Below, one piece after another: positions 9,935 through 20,865 of a DNA stretch of 35,590 nt. The DNA comes from Pseudomonadota bacterium (lineage in GTDB: Bacteria; Pseudomonadota; Gammaproteobacteria; Burkholderiales; Burkholderiaceae_C). The notes under the pieces are model-generated. The model did no database searches. It worked only from the letters and a program-made list of their open reading frames with translations, and was not told where the DNA came from. Both the position numbers and the translations under genes were made by a program. Position 1 is the stretch's first letter. Each line of letters begins with the position of its first letter. The DNA is taken from assembly GCA_021825505.1 (NCBI GenBank), contig JAKAHP010000002.1, forward strand, positions 1-35,590, given 5' to 3'.

Positions 9935-11242
9935 CTACAGCATGTCGCGCAGTCGGTACCACAGCATGCCCAGCACCAAAGCCGGCGTGCGCATCGCGTC
10001 GCCGCCGGGGAAGGCGCGGTGCTTGAGCCGCGTGAACAGGTCGAAACGCTCGGCCTGACCGCGGATCGCCTCGGCGGCGAGCTTGCCGGCCAGGCCGGTC
10101 AGCGCCAGCCCGTGGCCGGAGAAACCCTGCAGGTAGAGCACGTCGCGGCTCAGGCGCCCGAAGTCGGGCGCGCGGTTCATCGTGATGTCGACGAAACCGC
10201 CCCAGGCGTGGGTCACGCGCACGTCGCCGAGCTGCGGGAACACGCGCAGCATGCCGGCGCGCATGGTCGCGGCGAGGTCGCGCGGGGTGCGCGTCGAGTA
10301 GCTCACGCGGCCGCCGAACAGCAGTCGGTGGTCGGCCGACAGGCGGTAGTAGTCGAGCGCGAATTCGTTGTCGCTGACCGCCGCGCGATTGCGGATCAAC
10401 GCGTCGGCGCGCGCCTGGCCCAGCGGCTCGGTGGCGATGATGTAGGTTCCCACCGGCATCACGCGGCGCGCAAGCGTCGGCGCGATTGCGCCGAGGTTGA
10501 CGTTGCCGGCGAGCAGCACCCAGTCGCATTGCACGTCGCCGGCGGAGGTGCGCACGCGCGCGCGCTCACCCGGCCGGCCGGGCTGCACCTGCAGCACTTC
10601 GCTGTGTTCGTGCAGCACCGCGCCGGCCGCCGCCGCGGCGCGCGCCAGCCCCAGCGTGTAGTTCAGCGGGTGCACGTGGCCGCCGCTGGGGTCGAGCACG
10701 CCGCCGCAGTAGCGTCGGCTGCCGATCACCGCTTGCGTGGCGTCCGCGTCCAGCCATTGCAGGCGCGCGGCGGCGTAGTCGCGGTGCATCGCGTCGACCC
10801 ATTCGCGCAGTGCGCGCAATTTCTTCTGCGTGACCGCGACGGTCATCGCACCGGGCGTCCAGTCGCAAGCGATGCTGTGGCGGGCGATCCGTTCGCGCAT
10901 CAATTCCAGGGCTTCACACGACATCGCCCAGGCCTGTTGCGCGGCATCCCGGCCGAGTTGCTGCTCGAACGGGCCCATCTCGCAAGCGTAGCCGGCCAGC
11001 GCCTGGCCACCGTTGCGCCCGGAAGCGCCCCAGCCGAATCGCTGCGCCTCGAGCACGACGACGCGCAGGCCGTGCTGCGCCAGCTCGAGCGCGGCCGACA
11101 GCCCGGCGAGGCCGCCGCCGACAACGCAGACGTCGGCCTGGGTGCTGCCGCGCAGCGCCGGGTGGTCGGCGCGCGGATGCGCGCTGGCCTCGTAGAACGA
11201 GTCGCTGACCAGCGCCTCGCAGGCTTGCTGCAGGCGCATCAT
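9935..11242 (-). CDS. puuB: FAD-dependent amine oxidoreductase, gamma-glutamylputrescine oxidase-like
   Basis: 435 aa; DVCVVGGGLAGLSAALELAQHGLRVVVLEAQRFGWGASGRNGGQ (DAO family Rossmann motif) and C-terminal GFSGHGLALTGLAGKLAAEAI. Confidence 0.88.
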   Translation of the reverse strand: MMRLQQACEALVSDSFYEASAHPRADHPALRGSTQADVCVVGGGLAGLSAALELAQHGLRVVVLEAQRFGWGASGRNGGQALAGYACEMGPFEQQLGRDAAQQAWAMSCEALELMRERIARHSIACDWTPGAMTVAVTQKKLRALREWVDAMHRDYAAARLQWLDADATQAVIGSRRYCGGVLDPSGGHVHPLNYTLGLARAAAAAGAVLHEHSEVLQVQPGRPGERARVRTSAGDVQCDWVLLAGNVNLGAIAPTLARRVMPVGTYIIATEPLGQARADALIRNRAAVSDNEFALDYYRLSADHRLLFGGRVSYSTRTPRDLAATMRAGMLRVFPQLGDVRVTHAWGGFVDITMNRAPDFGRLSRDVLYLQGFSGHGLALTGLAGKLAAEAIRGQAERFDLFTRLKHRAFPGGDAMRTPALVLGMLWYRLRDML

Positions 11243-11400
11243 GATGCGCGGCGCGCGGTCGGCCGCGCGGAAAACGGACGGGTGTGCTGGCTCATCGCTG
11301 GACGCTCCGGTTGCCTGATGGGTCGCCGCGGGTGCGGCGCGCGCCCGAAGCGGTTCGCAGGATAGGTCAGGAAAGCGTCAGCGAAGAGTGCCAATTCGGC

Positions 11401-11433
11401 GCCGGCGCGCAGCACCAGTTGGCGCGCGCCGGC
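11401..11433 (-). terminator. GC-rich hairpin downstream of the DsrE-like gene
   Basis: GCCGGCGCGC (11401-11410) and GCGCGCCGGC (11424-11433), perfect 10-bp arms with a 13-nt loop, starting 7 bp past the stop at 11441. No T tract. Confidence 0.4.
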
Positions 11434-11440
11434 CCCGCGC

Positions 11441-11932
11441 TCAAGGCCGCACGTAGGCGAAGCCGGCTTTCTCCAATTGCATCACCCGCACCAGTCCGGC
11501 GGGCACGACGACCGCGGCCGGCACCAGCGCGGGCATGTGGCCGAGCTTGCGTGCCATGCCTTCCATGGTGTTGTGGCAGGCGTCGAACTCGATGCCCTCG
11601 CCGTCCTGCGCGGCGATGCGCGCGGCCACCGGCGAGTCCTTGAGCAACATGCGCAGCCCCGGGCCGAACGCGACGACGACCACGCGCACCTGGTCGTCGC
11701 CGAAGTACTTCAGGACGTTCTGTGCATTGTTCAAGGTCAGCTGCCAGGTCTGCGGATCGTCGCTGCTGACCTGCAGCACCAGCGCGCGGCGCGCGAACGG
11801 CAGTTCGTGGACGAAGCTCGGATGGTCGAAGTCGAAGTGGCCGAGCATCGAGCGCTGCGCGGCGTGCGCGGCGCCGGCCGCACCGAGCAGCGCCGCGGCC
11901 AGCGCCAGCCGGCGCAGAGGGGATAAGTTCAT
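11441..11932 (-). CDS. Secreted DsrE-like (COG1416-type) protein
   Basis: MNLSPLRRLALAAALLGAAGAAHA|AQRSMLG... signal peptide; ALVLQVSSDDPQTWQLTLNNAQNVLKYFGDDQVRVVVVAFGPGLRMLL...IEFDACHNTMEGM (Cys in the A-C-x-N-T-M motif). The 503-aa ORF in the track starts far upstream out of its true gene context. Confidence 0.75.
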   Translation of the reverse strand: MNLSPLRRLALAAALLGAAGAAHAAQRSMLGHFDFDHPSFVHELPFARRALVLQVSSDDPQTWQLTLNNAQNVLKYFGDDQVRVVVVAFGPGLRMLLKDSPVAARIAAQDGEGIEFDACHNTMEGMARKLGHMPALVPAAVVVPAGLVRVMQLEKAGFAYVRP

Positions 11933-11961
11933 GGGGCTTGCTCCTGGAGGGGGCGGGATGC

Positions 11962-12936
11962 TCACAGACCGACCACCGGAAGGCCGCGCGCGACCCATTC
12001 GTTCATGCCGCCCTGGTACTCGCGCACGCCGCGGTGGTGCAGGATGCGGTCGAGCACGAACCAGGCCCCGGCTGCGTACTGCCCGGTATTGCAGTAGACG
12101 ATCGGGTGTGCCGGCAGGCGCACGCGGTCCAGCGCGAACACGGTGCGGTACTGCGCCGCCGACAGGAAACGCCAGGCGCCGTCGGCGCCGCGCGTGTAGA
12201 GCAGCTCGGCCGGCAGCGGGCGCGCGCCTGCCAGCCGTCCCGCGACCGGGACCACCGGGGTATGGTCGACGGCCGCGAACTGGGCCAGCGGACGTGCGTC
12301 GAGCAGGTGACGGTGCGCACGCAGCGCGGCGCGCACCTGATCGGTGTCGGCCATCATGTCGGCGCGCGCCGGCGCGGCCTTCCAGTGGCCCGAGCTCATC
12401 GGGGCGATCGCGTCGTCGTCGACCGCCAGTCCGGCGGCGATCCACGCGTGGGTGCCGCCGTCGAGCATCGCGACCTGGTCGGCGGGCATGCCGAACAGTT
12501 CGAGCTCCCAGACCAGCAGCGCCGCTTCCTGCAGCGAGGTGGCGTCGTCGCCGGTCGGTGCGACGACCACCGGCTTGCCCGGTTCGAGCTGCGAGGCCTG
12601 CATCACTTCCTCGAACTCGGCGGCGCTGGGCAGCAGGAAATCGACGTCCTTGCCGCCGAGCTGTCGTTTGACGCGCAGCGCCCAGAAATTGGCCGACAGC
12701 GCGCCGGGGATGTAGCCGCCGACCTGGCCGAGGACCTTGGCGCCGCCGACCGTTTCGTACTTCGGAGCATCGGTCAGCGAGTTCAGGTCGTCGCGCACGT
12801 CGAGCACCTGCACCTGGTCGAGATGCGCGTGCAGCCACGCGACGTCGACCAGGGGCCCGGGAAGCGTGGCCGCGTGTGCCGCGAGCAGCGCCTGCAACAG
12901 GCCGATGATGGGTAAAAACCCTAGTTTTTTCAACAT
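11962..12936 (-). CDS. Two-domain rhodanese/sulfurtransferase with signal peptide
   Basis: MLKKLGFLPIIGLLQALLAAHA|ATLPGPLVDVAWLHAHLDQVQVLDVRD...; C-terminal active-site loop PIVYCNTGQYAAGAWFVL; GGMNEWVARGLPV. Confidence 0.88.
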   Translation of the reverse strand: MLKKLGFLPIIGLLQALLAAHAATLPGPLVDVAWLHAHLDQVQVLDVRDDLNSLTDAPKYETVGGAKVLGQVGGYIPGALSANFWALRVKRQLGGKDVDFLLPSAAEFEEVMQASQLEPGKPVVVAPTGDDATSLQEAALLVWELELFGMPADQVAMLDGGTHAWIAAGLAVDDDAIAPMSSGHWKAAPARADMMADTDQVRAALRAHRHLLDARPLAQFAAVDHTPVVPVAGRLAGARPLPAELLYTRGADGAWRFLSAAQYRTVFALDRVRLPAHPIVYCNTGQYAAGAWFVLDRILHHRGVREYQGGMNEWVARGLPVVGL

Positions 12937-13051
12937 GTTCGACGCATCCCACGGGATTGATGTGGGGCCGATTGTCGCGCCTGGGCGCGCTGCGTCAAAT
13001 GAATTGTTTCGCTGTGTTCGAGCGACTTTTACGCTCGATGCGCGTCGAGCC

Positions 13052-14167
13052 TCAGCTCTGCACCAGGCGCTTGGAGCGCGCGATCGACAGCAGGATGCCG
13101 CTGCCCAGCATCAGCGTGACCAGCGCGGTGCCGCCGTAGCTGACGAACGGCAGGGGAACCCCGACCACCGGCAGGATGCCCGACACCATGCCCATGTTGA
13201 CGAAGGCGTAGGTGAAGAAAATCATCGTGATCGAACCGGCCAGCAGGCGCGAGAACAGCGTCGGCGCGCCCGACGCGATGTACAGCCCGCGCATGATGAA
13301 AAACAGGTAGGAGGCGATCAGCACGAGGTTGCCGACCAGGCCCCATTCCTCGGCCAGCACCGCGAACACGAAGTCGGTGTGCGACTCCGGAATGAAGTTC
13401 AGGTGCGCCTGGGTGCCGTGCAGATAGCCCTGGCCCCAGACCCCGCCCGAGCCGATCGCGATCATCGACTGGATGATGTTGAAGCCGGTGCCCAGCGGAT
13501 CGGCCTGCGGGTCGAGCAGCATCAGCACGCGCTGGCGCTGGTAATCGTGCATGAAATGCCACAGCACCGGGGCCGCGCCGGCCGCCAGCAGCGCCAGCAG
13601 CGCCAGCACCCGCCACGACAGGCCGGCGAAGAAGATCACGAAGAAGCCGGTCGACAGCACCAGCATCGCGGTGCCGAGGTCGGGCTGCTTCATGATCAGC
13701 GCCACCGGGACCGCCAGCAGCAGCGCGGCGACGCCGAAATCGCGCAGCGTGATCAAGCCCTCGCGCTTCTGGAAGTACCAGGCCAGCATCAACGGCATCG
13801 CGATCTTCATGATCTCCGAGGGCTGGATCACGACGCCGACGTTGAGCCAGCGCCGCGCCCCCTTGTGCACGTCGCCGAACAGCGCGGTGGCCACCAGCAA
13901 GGCGACACCGAACAGGTACAGCGGCGGGGCGATCTGCATCAGCCGCTGCGGCGGCACTTGCGCCACTGCGAACAGCACCAGCCAGGCGATGCCGATATTG
14001 CGCAGCTGGTCGCTGAAGCTGATGCCCTGGCCTTGAAGTGCCGAGTACAGCACGAGCGCGCCGATGCCGACCAGCACCAGCAGGCCGCCGAGCAGCGGCA
14101 GGTCGAAGCCGCTGACCAGCGGGCGCAAGCGACGCAGCAGCGGCGGGCGATCGATCACCGTGTTCAC
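13052..14167 (-). CDS. rodA: Rod shape-determining protein RodA (SEDS peptidoglycan polymerase)
   Basis: GTG start giving (M)NTVIDRPPLLRRLRPLVSGFDLPLLGGLLVLVGIG..., with the start overlapping the mrdA stop; SEDS motifs (PDLGTAMLVLSTGFFVIFFAGLSWR, GGVWGQGYLHGTQAHLNFIPESHTDFVFAVLAEEWGL, SYGGTALVTLM). Confidence 0.95.
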   Translation of the reverse strand: MNTVIDRPPLLRRLRPLVSGFDLPLLGGLLVLVGIGALVLYSALQGQGISFSDQLRNIGIAWLVLFAVAQVPPQRLMQIAPPLYLFGVALLVATALFGDVHKGARRWLNVGVVIQPSEIMKIAMPLMLAWYFQKREGLITLRDFGVAALLLAVPVALIMKQPDLGTAMLVLSTGFFVIFFAGLSWRVLALLALLAAGAAPVLWHFMHDYQRQRVLMLLDPQADPLGTGFNIIQSMIAIGSGGVWGQGYLHGTQAHLNFIPESHTDFVFAVLAEEWGLVGNLVLIASYLFFIMRGLYIASGAPTLFSRLLAGSITMIFFTYAFVNMGMVSGILPVVGVPLPFVSYGGTALVTLMLGSGILLSIARSKRLVQS

Positions 14168-16338
14168 AGCGGGATTCCTTCGTCGGGATCGCAGCGCTCG
14201 GGCGCGCGCCGGAAGCGCGTGAACAGCGGTGTGCCGGCGCAATGCGCGCGCAGCGTCGCCCCGACCACCGTGGCCGGCTCCGCGGCCTGCGGCTGTGGCC
14301 ACGGTCGCAGCGTCGGGGCCGAGCCGGCCGGGGTCGGCGCCGCGGTGCCGGCCGGCGCGCTCGCACCCGGCGGCGGCGTCTTCGCGTCGGGCACGTCGGG
14401 AACGCCGTTGCGCCCACTCGCATAACGGAACACCACCGGCTGGGGCGCGCGCCCCGAGATGCGCTCGATCTCGGCGTCGTCCGGATACTTGCCGAGCAGG
14501 TGGAAGTCGAGCACCTTGCGCGCGATCGGCGCCGCCGACGCGGCACCGAAACCGGCGTGCTCGACGATCAGCGCGACGCACACCACCGGGTTCTCGGCCG
14601 GCGCGTAGCAGGTGTACAGCGCATGGTCGCGCAGATCGCGCGCGAGGTCGGCGGCGTGGTACTTCTGGTTCTGCGCGACGGTGAACACCTGTGCGGTGCC
14701 GGTCTTGCCGGCGCTGGTGTAGGGCGCGTCGTGAAACACTGCGTAGCCGGTGCCGTCGGTTTCGGCGTTGACCGCGACCATACCGTCGTGGATCACTTGC
14801 CATGCGGAATCGGGGATCGCGATGCGCTCGACCACCTCGACCGGCGTCGGCGCGAAGCGCCGCGTGCCCATGTCCTCGACCATGCGCACGACGCGGGGCT
14901 TGACGCGCCGGCCGCGGCTGGCCATCGTCGCCAGTGCATTGGCCATCTGGATCGGCGTGAAGCTGTTGTAGCCCTGGCCGATGCCCAGGCTGATGGTCTC
15001 GCCGGGGTACCAGCGCTGCTGTGCGGGCAGGCGGTAGGCGCGGCGCTTCCAGGCCTTCGACGGCAGGATGCCGCGCGCCTCGTCAGGCAGGTCGATGCCG
15101 GTGGTCTGGCCGAAGCCGAACTGCCGCGTGTAGTCGTGCATGCCGTCGACGCCCCAGTCGTTGGCCACCATGTAGAAATAGGTGTCGCACGATACCGCGA
15201 TGGCCTTGTGCATGTCGACCATCCCGTGGCCGCCCGGAACGTCATCGCGGAACTTGTGCTTGCCGAGCATGAAAAAGCCGGGGTCGTGCAGCGTGTAGCT
15301 GGCGGTGCGCACGCCCCGCGTCAGCGCGCCGACGCCCAGATAGGGCTTGTAGGTCGAGCCCGGCGGAAAGGTGCCGCGCAGCACGCGGTTGAGCATCGGG
15401 CGGTGCGGGTCGGTGTTCAGCGCGGTCCAGTCGGCCTGGTCGATGCCCTCGACGAACAGATTGGGGTCTGCCATCGGTATCGACGCCAGCGCCAGCACTT
15501 CACCGTTGCGCGGATCCATCACGACGCAGGCGCCGGTGCGGTCGCCGTACAGGTCCTCGATCAGCTTCTGCAGCCGCGCGTCGAGCGACAGCACCAGCGA
15601 GCTTCCCGGCACCGCGGCAAAGCTGCGCAGTTTGCGCACCGGACGTCCGGCGGCGTTGACCTCGACCTCGTCGAAGCCGGTGAGGCCATGCAGCTGCGCC
15701 TCGTAGCTGAGCTCGACGCCGGTCTTGCCGATGTGGTCGGTGCCCTGGTAGTTGCGCGCCTGCGCGCCGGCGGCGATGCGCGCCTGCTCGGCCGGGCCGA
15801 TGCGGCCGACGTAGCCGATCGCGTGGCTGCCCAGGCTGCCCAGCGGGTAGCGGCGGAACAGGCGCGCGCGCACCTGGACACCGGGGAATCGGAAGCGCTG
15901 CGCGACGAAGCGTGCGACTTCGACGTCGCTGAGCCGGCTGCGGATCGGGGTCGGCTCGAAGCTGCGGTTCTGCGCCAGCAGGTTGCGGAAGCGCCGCTCC
16001 GCGGCGGGCGTGATCTCGATCAGCTGGCGCAGCGCCCGCAGCGTCGCGTCGACCCCGGCCAGCGTGCGGCTGGGCGTGATCTCGAGCGTGTAGGCGGCGT
16101 AGTTGTCGGCCAGCACGATGCCGTTGCGGTCGAGGATCAGCCCGCGCGACGGCGGTGTGGGTTCGATCGCAATGCGGTTGTCGCGGGCCTGCAAGGAGTA
16201 TTTGCGATGGCGCAGCACCTGCAGCCAGACCCAGCGCGACACCAGCACGCTGAACGCGAGCAGCACGCCGAGCAGCGCCACCAGCAGGCGCCGGCGAAAG
16301 CGGTGCAGCTCGCGTTCGAGATCCTTCAGCGTATTCAA
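14164..16338 (-). CDS. mrdA: Penicillin-binding protein 2 (transpeptidase)
   Basis: 724 aa; catalytic SxxK (GSTYKPY) and KTGTAQVF; RGLILDRNGIVLADN. Confidence 0.96.
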   Translation of the reverse strand: MNTLKDLERELHRFRRRLLVALLGVLLAFSVLVSRWVWLQVLRHRKYSLQARDNRIAIEPTPPSRGLILDRNGIVLADNYAAYTLEITPSRTLAGVDATLRALRQLIEITPAAERRFRNLLAQNRSFEPTPIRSRLSDVEVARFVAQRFRFPGVQVRARLFRRYPLGSLGSHAIGYVGRIGPAEQARIAAGAQARNYQGTDHIGKTGVELSYEAQLHGLTGFDEVEVNAAGRPVRKLRSFAAVPGSSLVLSLDARLQKLIEDLYGDRTGACVVMDPRNGEVLALASIPMADPNLFVEGIDQADWTALNTDPHRPMLNRVLRGTFPPGSTYKPYLGVGALTRGVRTASYTLHDPGFFMLGKHKFRDDVPGGHGMVDMHKAIAVSCDTYFYMVANDWGVDGMHDYTRQFGFGQTTGIDLPDEARGILPSKAWKRRAYRLPAQQRWYPGETISLGIGQGYNSFTPIQMANALATMASRGRRVKPRVVRMVEDMGTRRFAPTPVEVVERIAIPDSAWQVIHDGMVAVNAETDGTGYAVFHDAPYTSAGKTGTAQVFTVAQNQKYHAADLARDLRDHALYTCYAPAENPVVCVALIVEHAGFGAASAAPIARKVLDFHLLGKYPDDAEIERISGRAPQPVVFRYASGRNGVPDVPDAKTPPPGASAPAGTAAPTPAGSAPTLRPWPQPQAAEPATVVGATLRAHCAGTPLFTRFRRAPERCDPDEGIPL

Positions 16339-16348
16339 GCCTCAGCCC

Positions 16349-16921
16349 TCACAGCGGGCGGTGCGCGTCGGCGTCGGGCGCGCGGCGCTGCGGCGCCAGC
16401 AGCAGCCAGCTCAACGGTGCCCACAGCGCCGCTTGCAGCAGCGGCGCCGCGACCACGCTCCAGCCGGGGAAATTGGCGCCCAGCGCCATGCGCACGCCGA
16501 ATTCCAATGCCTGAGCGCAAACGAACAGCGGCAGCACCTGCAGCGCCTGCGTGCGCAGCGGGAACCAGAGCAGCCTGCGGTGCAGCGCGACCGCGAAGAA
16601 GGTCAGCAGCGCGTAGGCCAGCGCGTGCTCGCCGAGCAGCGCGCCTTGTTGCACGTCGAGCAGCACGCCGAGCGTGAAGCCGGCGCCGATGCCGACGCGG
16701 CGCGGCTGGTGCACGCTCCAGAACACCAGCGCGATGGCCAGCAGGTCGGGTTGCCAGGGCAGCCGCCCCAGCGGCATGAAATCGATCAGCATCGCCGCCA
16801 GCAGCGTGCTCCAGATGAACCACGGACGCGCGGCCAGCAGCAGCACCTCGCGGCGCGGCTTCGCATCGGCGGTGCCCGGCTCGGGCGGGCGGCGGCGCCA
16901 CGGGGGCGTCATCTCGGACAT
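16349..16921 (-). CDS. mreD: Rod shape-determining protein MreD
   Basis: MSEMTPPWRRRPP...LLLAARPWFIWSTLLAAMLIDFMPLGRLPWQPDLLAIALVFWSVHQPRRVGIGAGFTLGVLLDV. Located between mreC and mrdA. Confidence 0.92.
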   Translation of the reverse strand: MSEMTPPWRRRPPEPGTADAKPRREVLLLAARPWFIWSTLLAAMLIDFMPLGRLPWQPDLLAIALVFWSVHQPRRVGIGAGFTLGVLLDVQQGALLGEHALAYALLTFFAVALHRRLLWFPLRTQALQVLPLFVCAQALEFGVRMALGANFPGWSVVAAPLLQAALWAPLSWLLLAPQRRAPDADAHRPL

Positions 16922-16937
16922 GGAGCTCGCTTCCTGC

Positions 16938-17846
16938 TCAGCGCCGCGCGCGCCGGTGGCGCGGCGCGGCCGGGGTCGGCGGTGCCGCCAGCGTGCCCAG
17001 GGGCTTGAGCACCAGCACGTCGCGACCGCCGTCGACCTTGGCCAGCGGGGCGCACAGGACGCGCGCGAACGCGCTGTCGCGCGGGCGTTGCACGGCGGTG
17101 ATGCGCGCCACCACCAGGCCGCTGGGGTAGACGCCACCCAGGCCGCTGGTCACCAGCACGTCGCCGGCGCGCAGATCGGCGTTGGCCGCCTGCCATTGCA
17201 GCTCGATGCCGCCGGGGGTGCTGCCGGCGTCGCCGACGAGCACGCCGCGCACGCCGTTGCGCACCACCTCGACCGGCACCGACGAATCGCGATCGGTGAT
17301 CAGCGTGAGCTGCGCGTCGAACGGCCGCACCTCGGTGACCTGGCCGAGCAGCCCGTCGCGGTCCATCACCGGCGAGCCCGCCACCACGCCGGCCAGCGCC
17401 CCCTTGTCGATCAGCAGCTTGCGCGAATAGGGGTCGGCCACCTGCGCGCTGACCTGCGCCGCCAGCGATTGCAGCGGTACGCTGCGCTGCAGTTGCAGCA
17501 AGGCGCGCAGTTCGTCGTTGTCGCGCTGCAGCGCGGCGGCGCGCGAGGCCTGCAGCGACAGCGCGGCGACCGCGCGGCGTTGCGCTTCGAGCTCGGTCTG
17601 CGTGCGCTGCAGCGACGCGAAGTGCGAGGCCACGTCGCCGGCCAGTTGCACCGGCAGGCGCGCGACCAGCGTGGCCGGCTCGATCGCCAGCGCGATCGCC
17701 CGGCGCAGCGGCTGCGCGACGTGCCAGCGCACGTCGAGCGCCATCAGCAGCAGCGACAGCGCGGCGTAGAACACCAGCCGGGTGGCAGCCGACGGGCCCT
17801 GCCGGAAAAACGGCGGCGGGCTGCGCTCGAGGGTGTCGAAAGGCAT
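16938..17846 (-). CDS. mreC: Cell shape-determining protein MreC
   Basis: 302 aa; N-terminal TM, coiled coil, and SRKLLIDKGALAGVVAGSPVMDRDGLLGQVTEV...LITDRDSSVPVEVVRNGVRG. Confidence 0.94.
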   Translation of the reverse strand: MPFDTLERSPPPFFRQGPSAATRLVFYAALSLLLMALDVRWHVAQPLRRAIALAIEPATLVARLPVQLAGDVASHFASLQRTQTELEAQRRAVAALSLQASRAAALQRDNDELRALLQLQRSVPLQSLAAQVSAQVADPYSRKLLIDKGALAGVVAGSPVMDRDGLLGQVTEVRPFDAQLTLITDRDSSVPVEVVRNGVRGVLVGDAGSTPGGIELQWQAANADLRAGDVLVTSGLGGVYPSGLVVARITAVQRPRDSAFARVLCAPLAKVDGGRDVLVLKPLGTLAAPPTPAAPRHRRARR

Positions 17847-17891
17847 CGGTCAGCCGCTGCGCCGGGGCGGGCGGCGCAGTCCGCGGGACGG

Positions 17892-19019
<1,128 letters not shown>

Positions 19020-19079
19020 TTAGCTGAAGGCGCCCTCGTACAATGGCGTTTTCGGATCTGTCCGACCGCCATCCCAGCC

Positions 19080-19379
19080 ATGCCCCTGCAACCCAGCGAC
19101 ATCGATCGTATCGCCGACCTCGCGCGGCTGCGCCTGAGCGCGCCCGAGCGCGACGCGATGCTCGATCAGATCAACGCCTTTTTCACCATCGTCGAGCGCA
19201 TGCGCGCGGTCGACACAAGCGGCGTCGAGCCGCTCGCCCACCCGCTGTCGAGCCTGCGCGAGCAGCCGCTGCCGCTGCGCGACGACGTCGCGCGCACGCC
19301 GGCGATCCGCGACGCCGCGCTGGCCAACGCGCCCGCCGCGCAAGGCGGCCTGTTCATCGTGCCGAGGGTGATCGAATGA
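19080..19379 (+). CDS. gatC: Asp-tRNA(Asn)/Glu-tRNA(Gln) amidotransferase subunit C
   Basis: [57 protein letters not shown]; stop overlaps the gatA start. Confidence 0.96.
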   Translation: MPLQPSDIDRIADLARLRLSAPERDAMLDQINAFFTIVERMRAVDTSGVEPLAHPLSSLREQPLPLRDDVARTPAIRDAALANAPAAQGGLFIVPRVIE

Positions 19380-20857
19380 GCGTTGTCGACCCGACCCTGC
19401 TGGAGTTGCGCGAGCAGCGCGATCTGCTCGCCGCGGGCACCTTGTCCAGCGTCGAGCTGGTGGGCGCGCAGCTGCGCCGCATCGACGCCGCCGCCGCACT
19501 CAACGCCTTCGTCCACGTCGCCGCCGCCGCCGCGCTGGACGCGGCGCGCGCCGCCGACGCCGCCCGCGCCGCCGGCGACACGCGGCCCTTGCTGGGCCTG
19601 CCGGTGGCGCACAAGGACGTGTTCGTCACGCGCGACATGCCGTCGACCGCGGGCTCGAAGATGCTGGCCGGTTACCTCAGTCCGTTCGATGCCACGATCG
19701 TGCAACGGCTGTCCGAGGCCGGCGCGATCAGCCTGGGCAAGACCAATATGGACGAGTTCGCGATGGGCTCGGCCAACGAGAACTCGGCCTGGGGGCCGGT
19801 GGCCAACCCCTGGGACCACGCCGCGGTGCCGGGCGGTTCCTCGGGCGGCTCGGCCGCCGCGGTGGCGGCACGCCTGGTGCCCGCGGCCACCGGCAGCGAC
19901 ACCGGTGGATCGATCCGCCAACCGGCCGCGATGTGCGGCATCACCGGCGTCAAGCCGACCTATGGCCTGTGCTCGCGCTTCGGCATGATCGCGTTCGCGT
20001 CCAGCCTCGACCAGGCGGGCGTGATGGCGCGCAGCGCCTGGGACTGCGCGCTGCTGCTGCAGGAGATGGCCGGGCACGACGCGCAGGACTCGACCAGCGT
20101 GGCGCAGCCGGTGCCGCGCTACACCGACGCGCTCGATGCGCTGCCGGCGCAGCGACCGCTGGCCGGGCTGCGCATCGGCTTGCCGCGCGAGTGGTTCGCC
20201 GACGGCCTGGCCGACGAAGTCGCGCACGCCGTGCGCGGCGCGCTGGCCGAGCTCGAGCGCCTCGGCGCGACCTTGCTCGAGATCGCGCTGCCGCGCACCG
20301 AGCTGGCGATCCCGGCCTATTACATCGTCGCGCCGGCCGAGGCCTCGAGCAATCTGTCGCGCTACGACGGCGTGCGCTACGGCCACCGCGCGTCGGACTA
20401 CGCCGACCTCGCCGAGATGTACGCGGCGACACGCGCCGAAGGCTTCGGCGCCGAAGTCAAACGCCGCATCCTGATCGGCACCTACGTGCTGTCTCACGGC
20501 TACTACGACGCGTACTACTTGCAGGCGCAGAAAATCCGCCGACTGATCGCCGACGACTTCGCCGCCGCGTTCGCCGGTTGCGACCTGATCGCCGGGCCGG
20601 TGTCGCCGACCGTGGCGTGGGCGCGCGGCGCCAAGGCCGATCCGCTGGCCAACTATCTGGCCGATATCTACACGCTGCCGGGCAGTCTGGCCGGCTTGCC
20701 GGGCCTGAGCGTGCCGGCCGGCGTGGGGCGCGACAGCGGCCTGCCGGTCGGGCTGCAACTGCTCGCGCCGCACTTCGGCGAATCGCGCCTGCTCGGCGCC
20801 GCGCACGCGCTGCAGCGCGCCACCGACTGGCACCGGATGGTGCCGCCGACCTTGTGA
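19376..20857 (+). CDS. gatA: Asp-tRNA(Asn)/Glu-tRNA(Gln) amidotransferase subunit A
   Basis: [17 protein letters not shown]...[45 protein letters not shown] amidase signature. Confidence 0.97.
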   Translation: MSVVDPTLLELREQRDLLAAGTLSSVELVGAQLRRIDAAAALNAFVHVAAAAALDAARAADAARAAGDTRPLLGLPVAHKDVFVTRDMPSTAGSKMLAGYLSPFDATIVQRLSEAGAISLGKTNMDEFAMGSANENSAWGPVANPWDHAAVPGGSSGGSAAAVAARLVPAATGSDTGGSIRQPAAMCGITGVKPTYGLCSRFGMIAFASSLDQAGVMARSAWDCALLLQEMAGHDAQDSTSVAQPVPRYTDALDALPAQRPLAGLRIGLPREWFADGLADEVAHAVRGALAELERLGATLLEIALPRTELAIPAYYIVAPAEASSNLSRYDGVRYGHRASDYADLAEMYAATRAEGFGAEVKRRILIGTYVLSHGYYDAYYLQAQKIRRLIADDFAAAFAGCDLIAGPVSPTVAWARGAKADPLANYLADIYTLPGSLAGLPGLSVPAGVGRDSGLPVGLQLLAPHFGESRLLGAAHALQRATDWHRMVPPTL

Positions 20858-20865
20858 GCGCCACG

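Noticed and set aside
16086-16338. Unusual Pro/Ala-rich PBP2 extension
   Set aside because: PBP2 does have a Pro/Ala-rich C-terminal tail (encoded near 14164-14460), but variable low-complexity PBP2 tails are ordinary.
14242-16677. 811-aa plus-strand ORF antisense to mrdA
   Set aside because: Shadow ORF of a high-GC genome: low-complexity Arg/Ala/Gly/His composition, no recognisable motifs, and the opposite strand encodes clear PBP2.
19039-19044. TACAAT as the -10 element of the gatCAB promoter
   Set aside because: No convincing -35 at proper spacing; not called as a feature.
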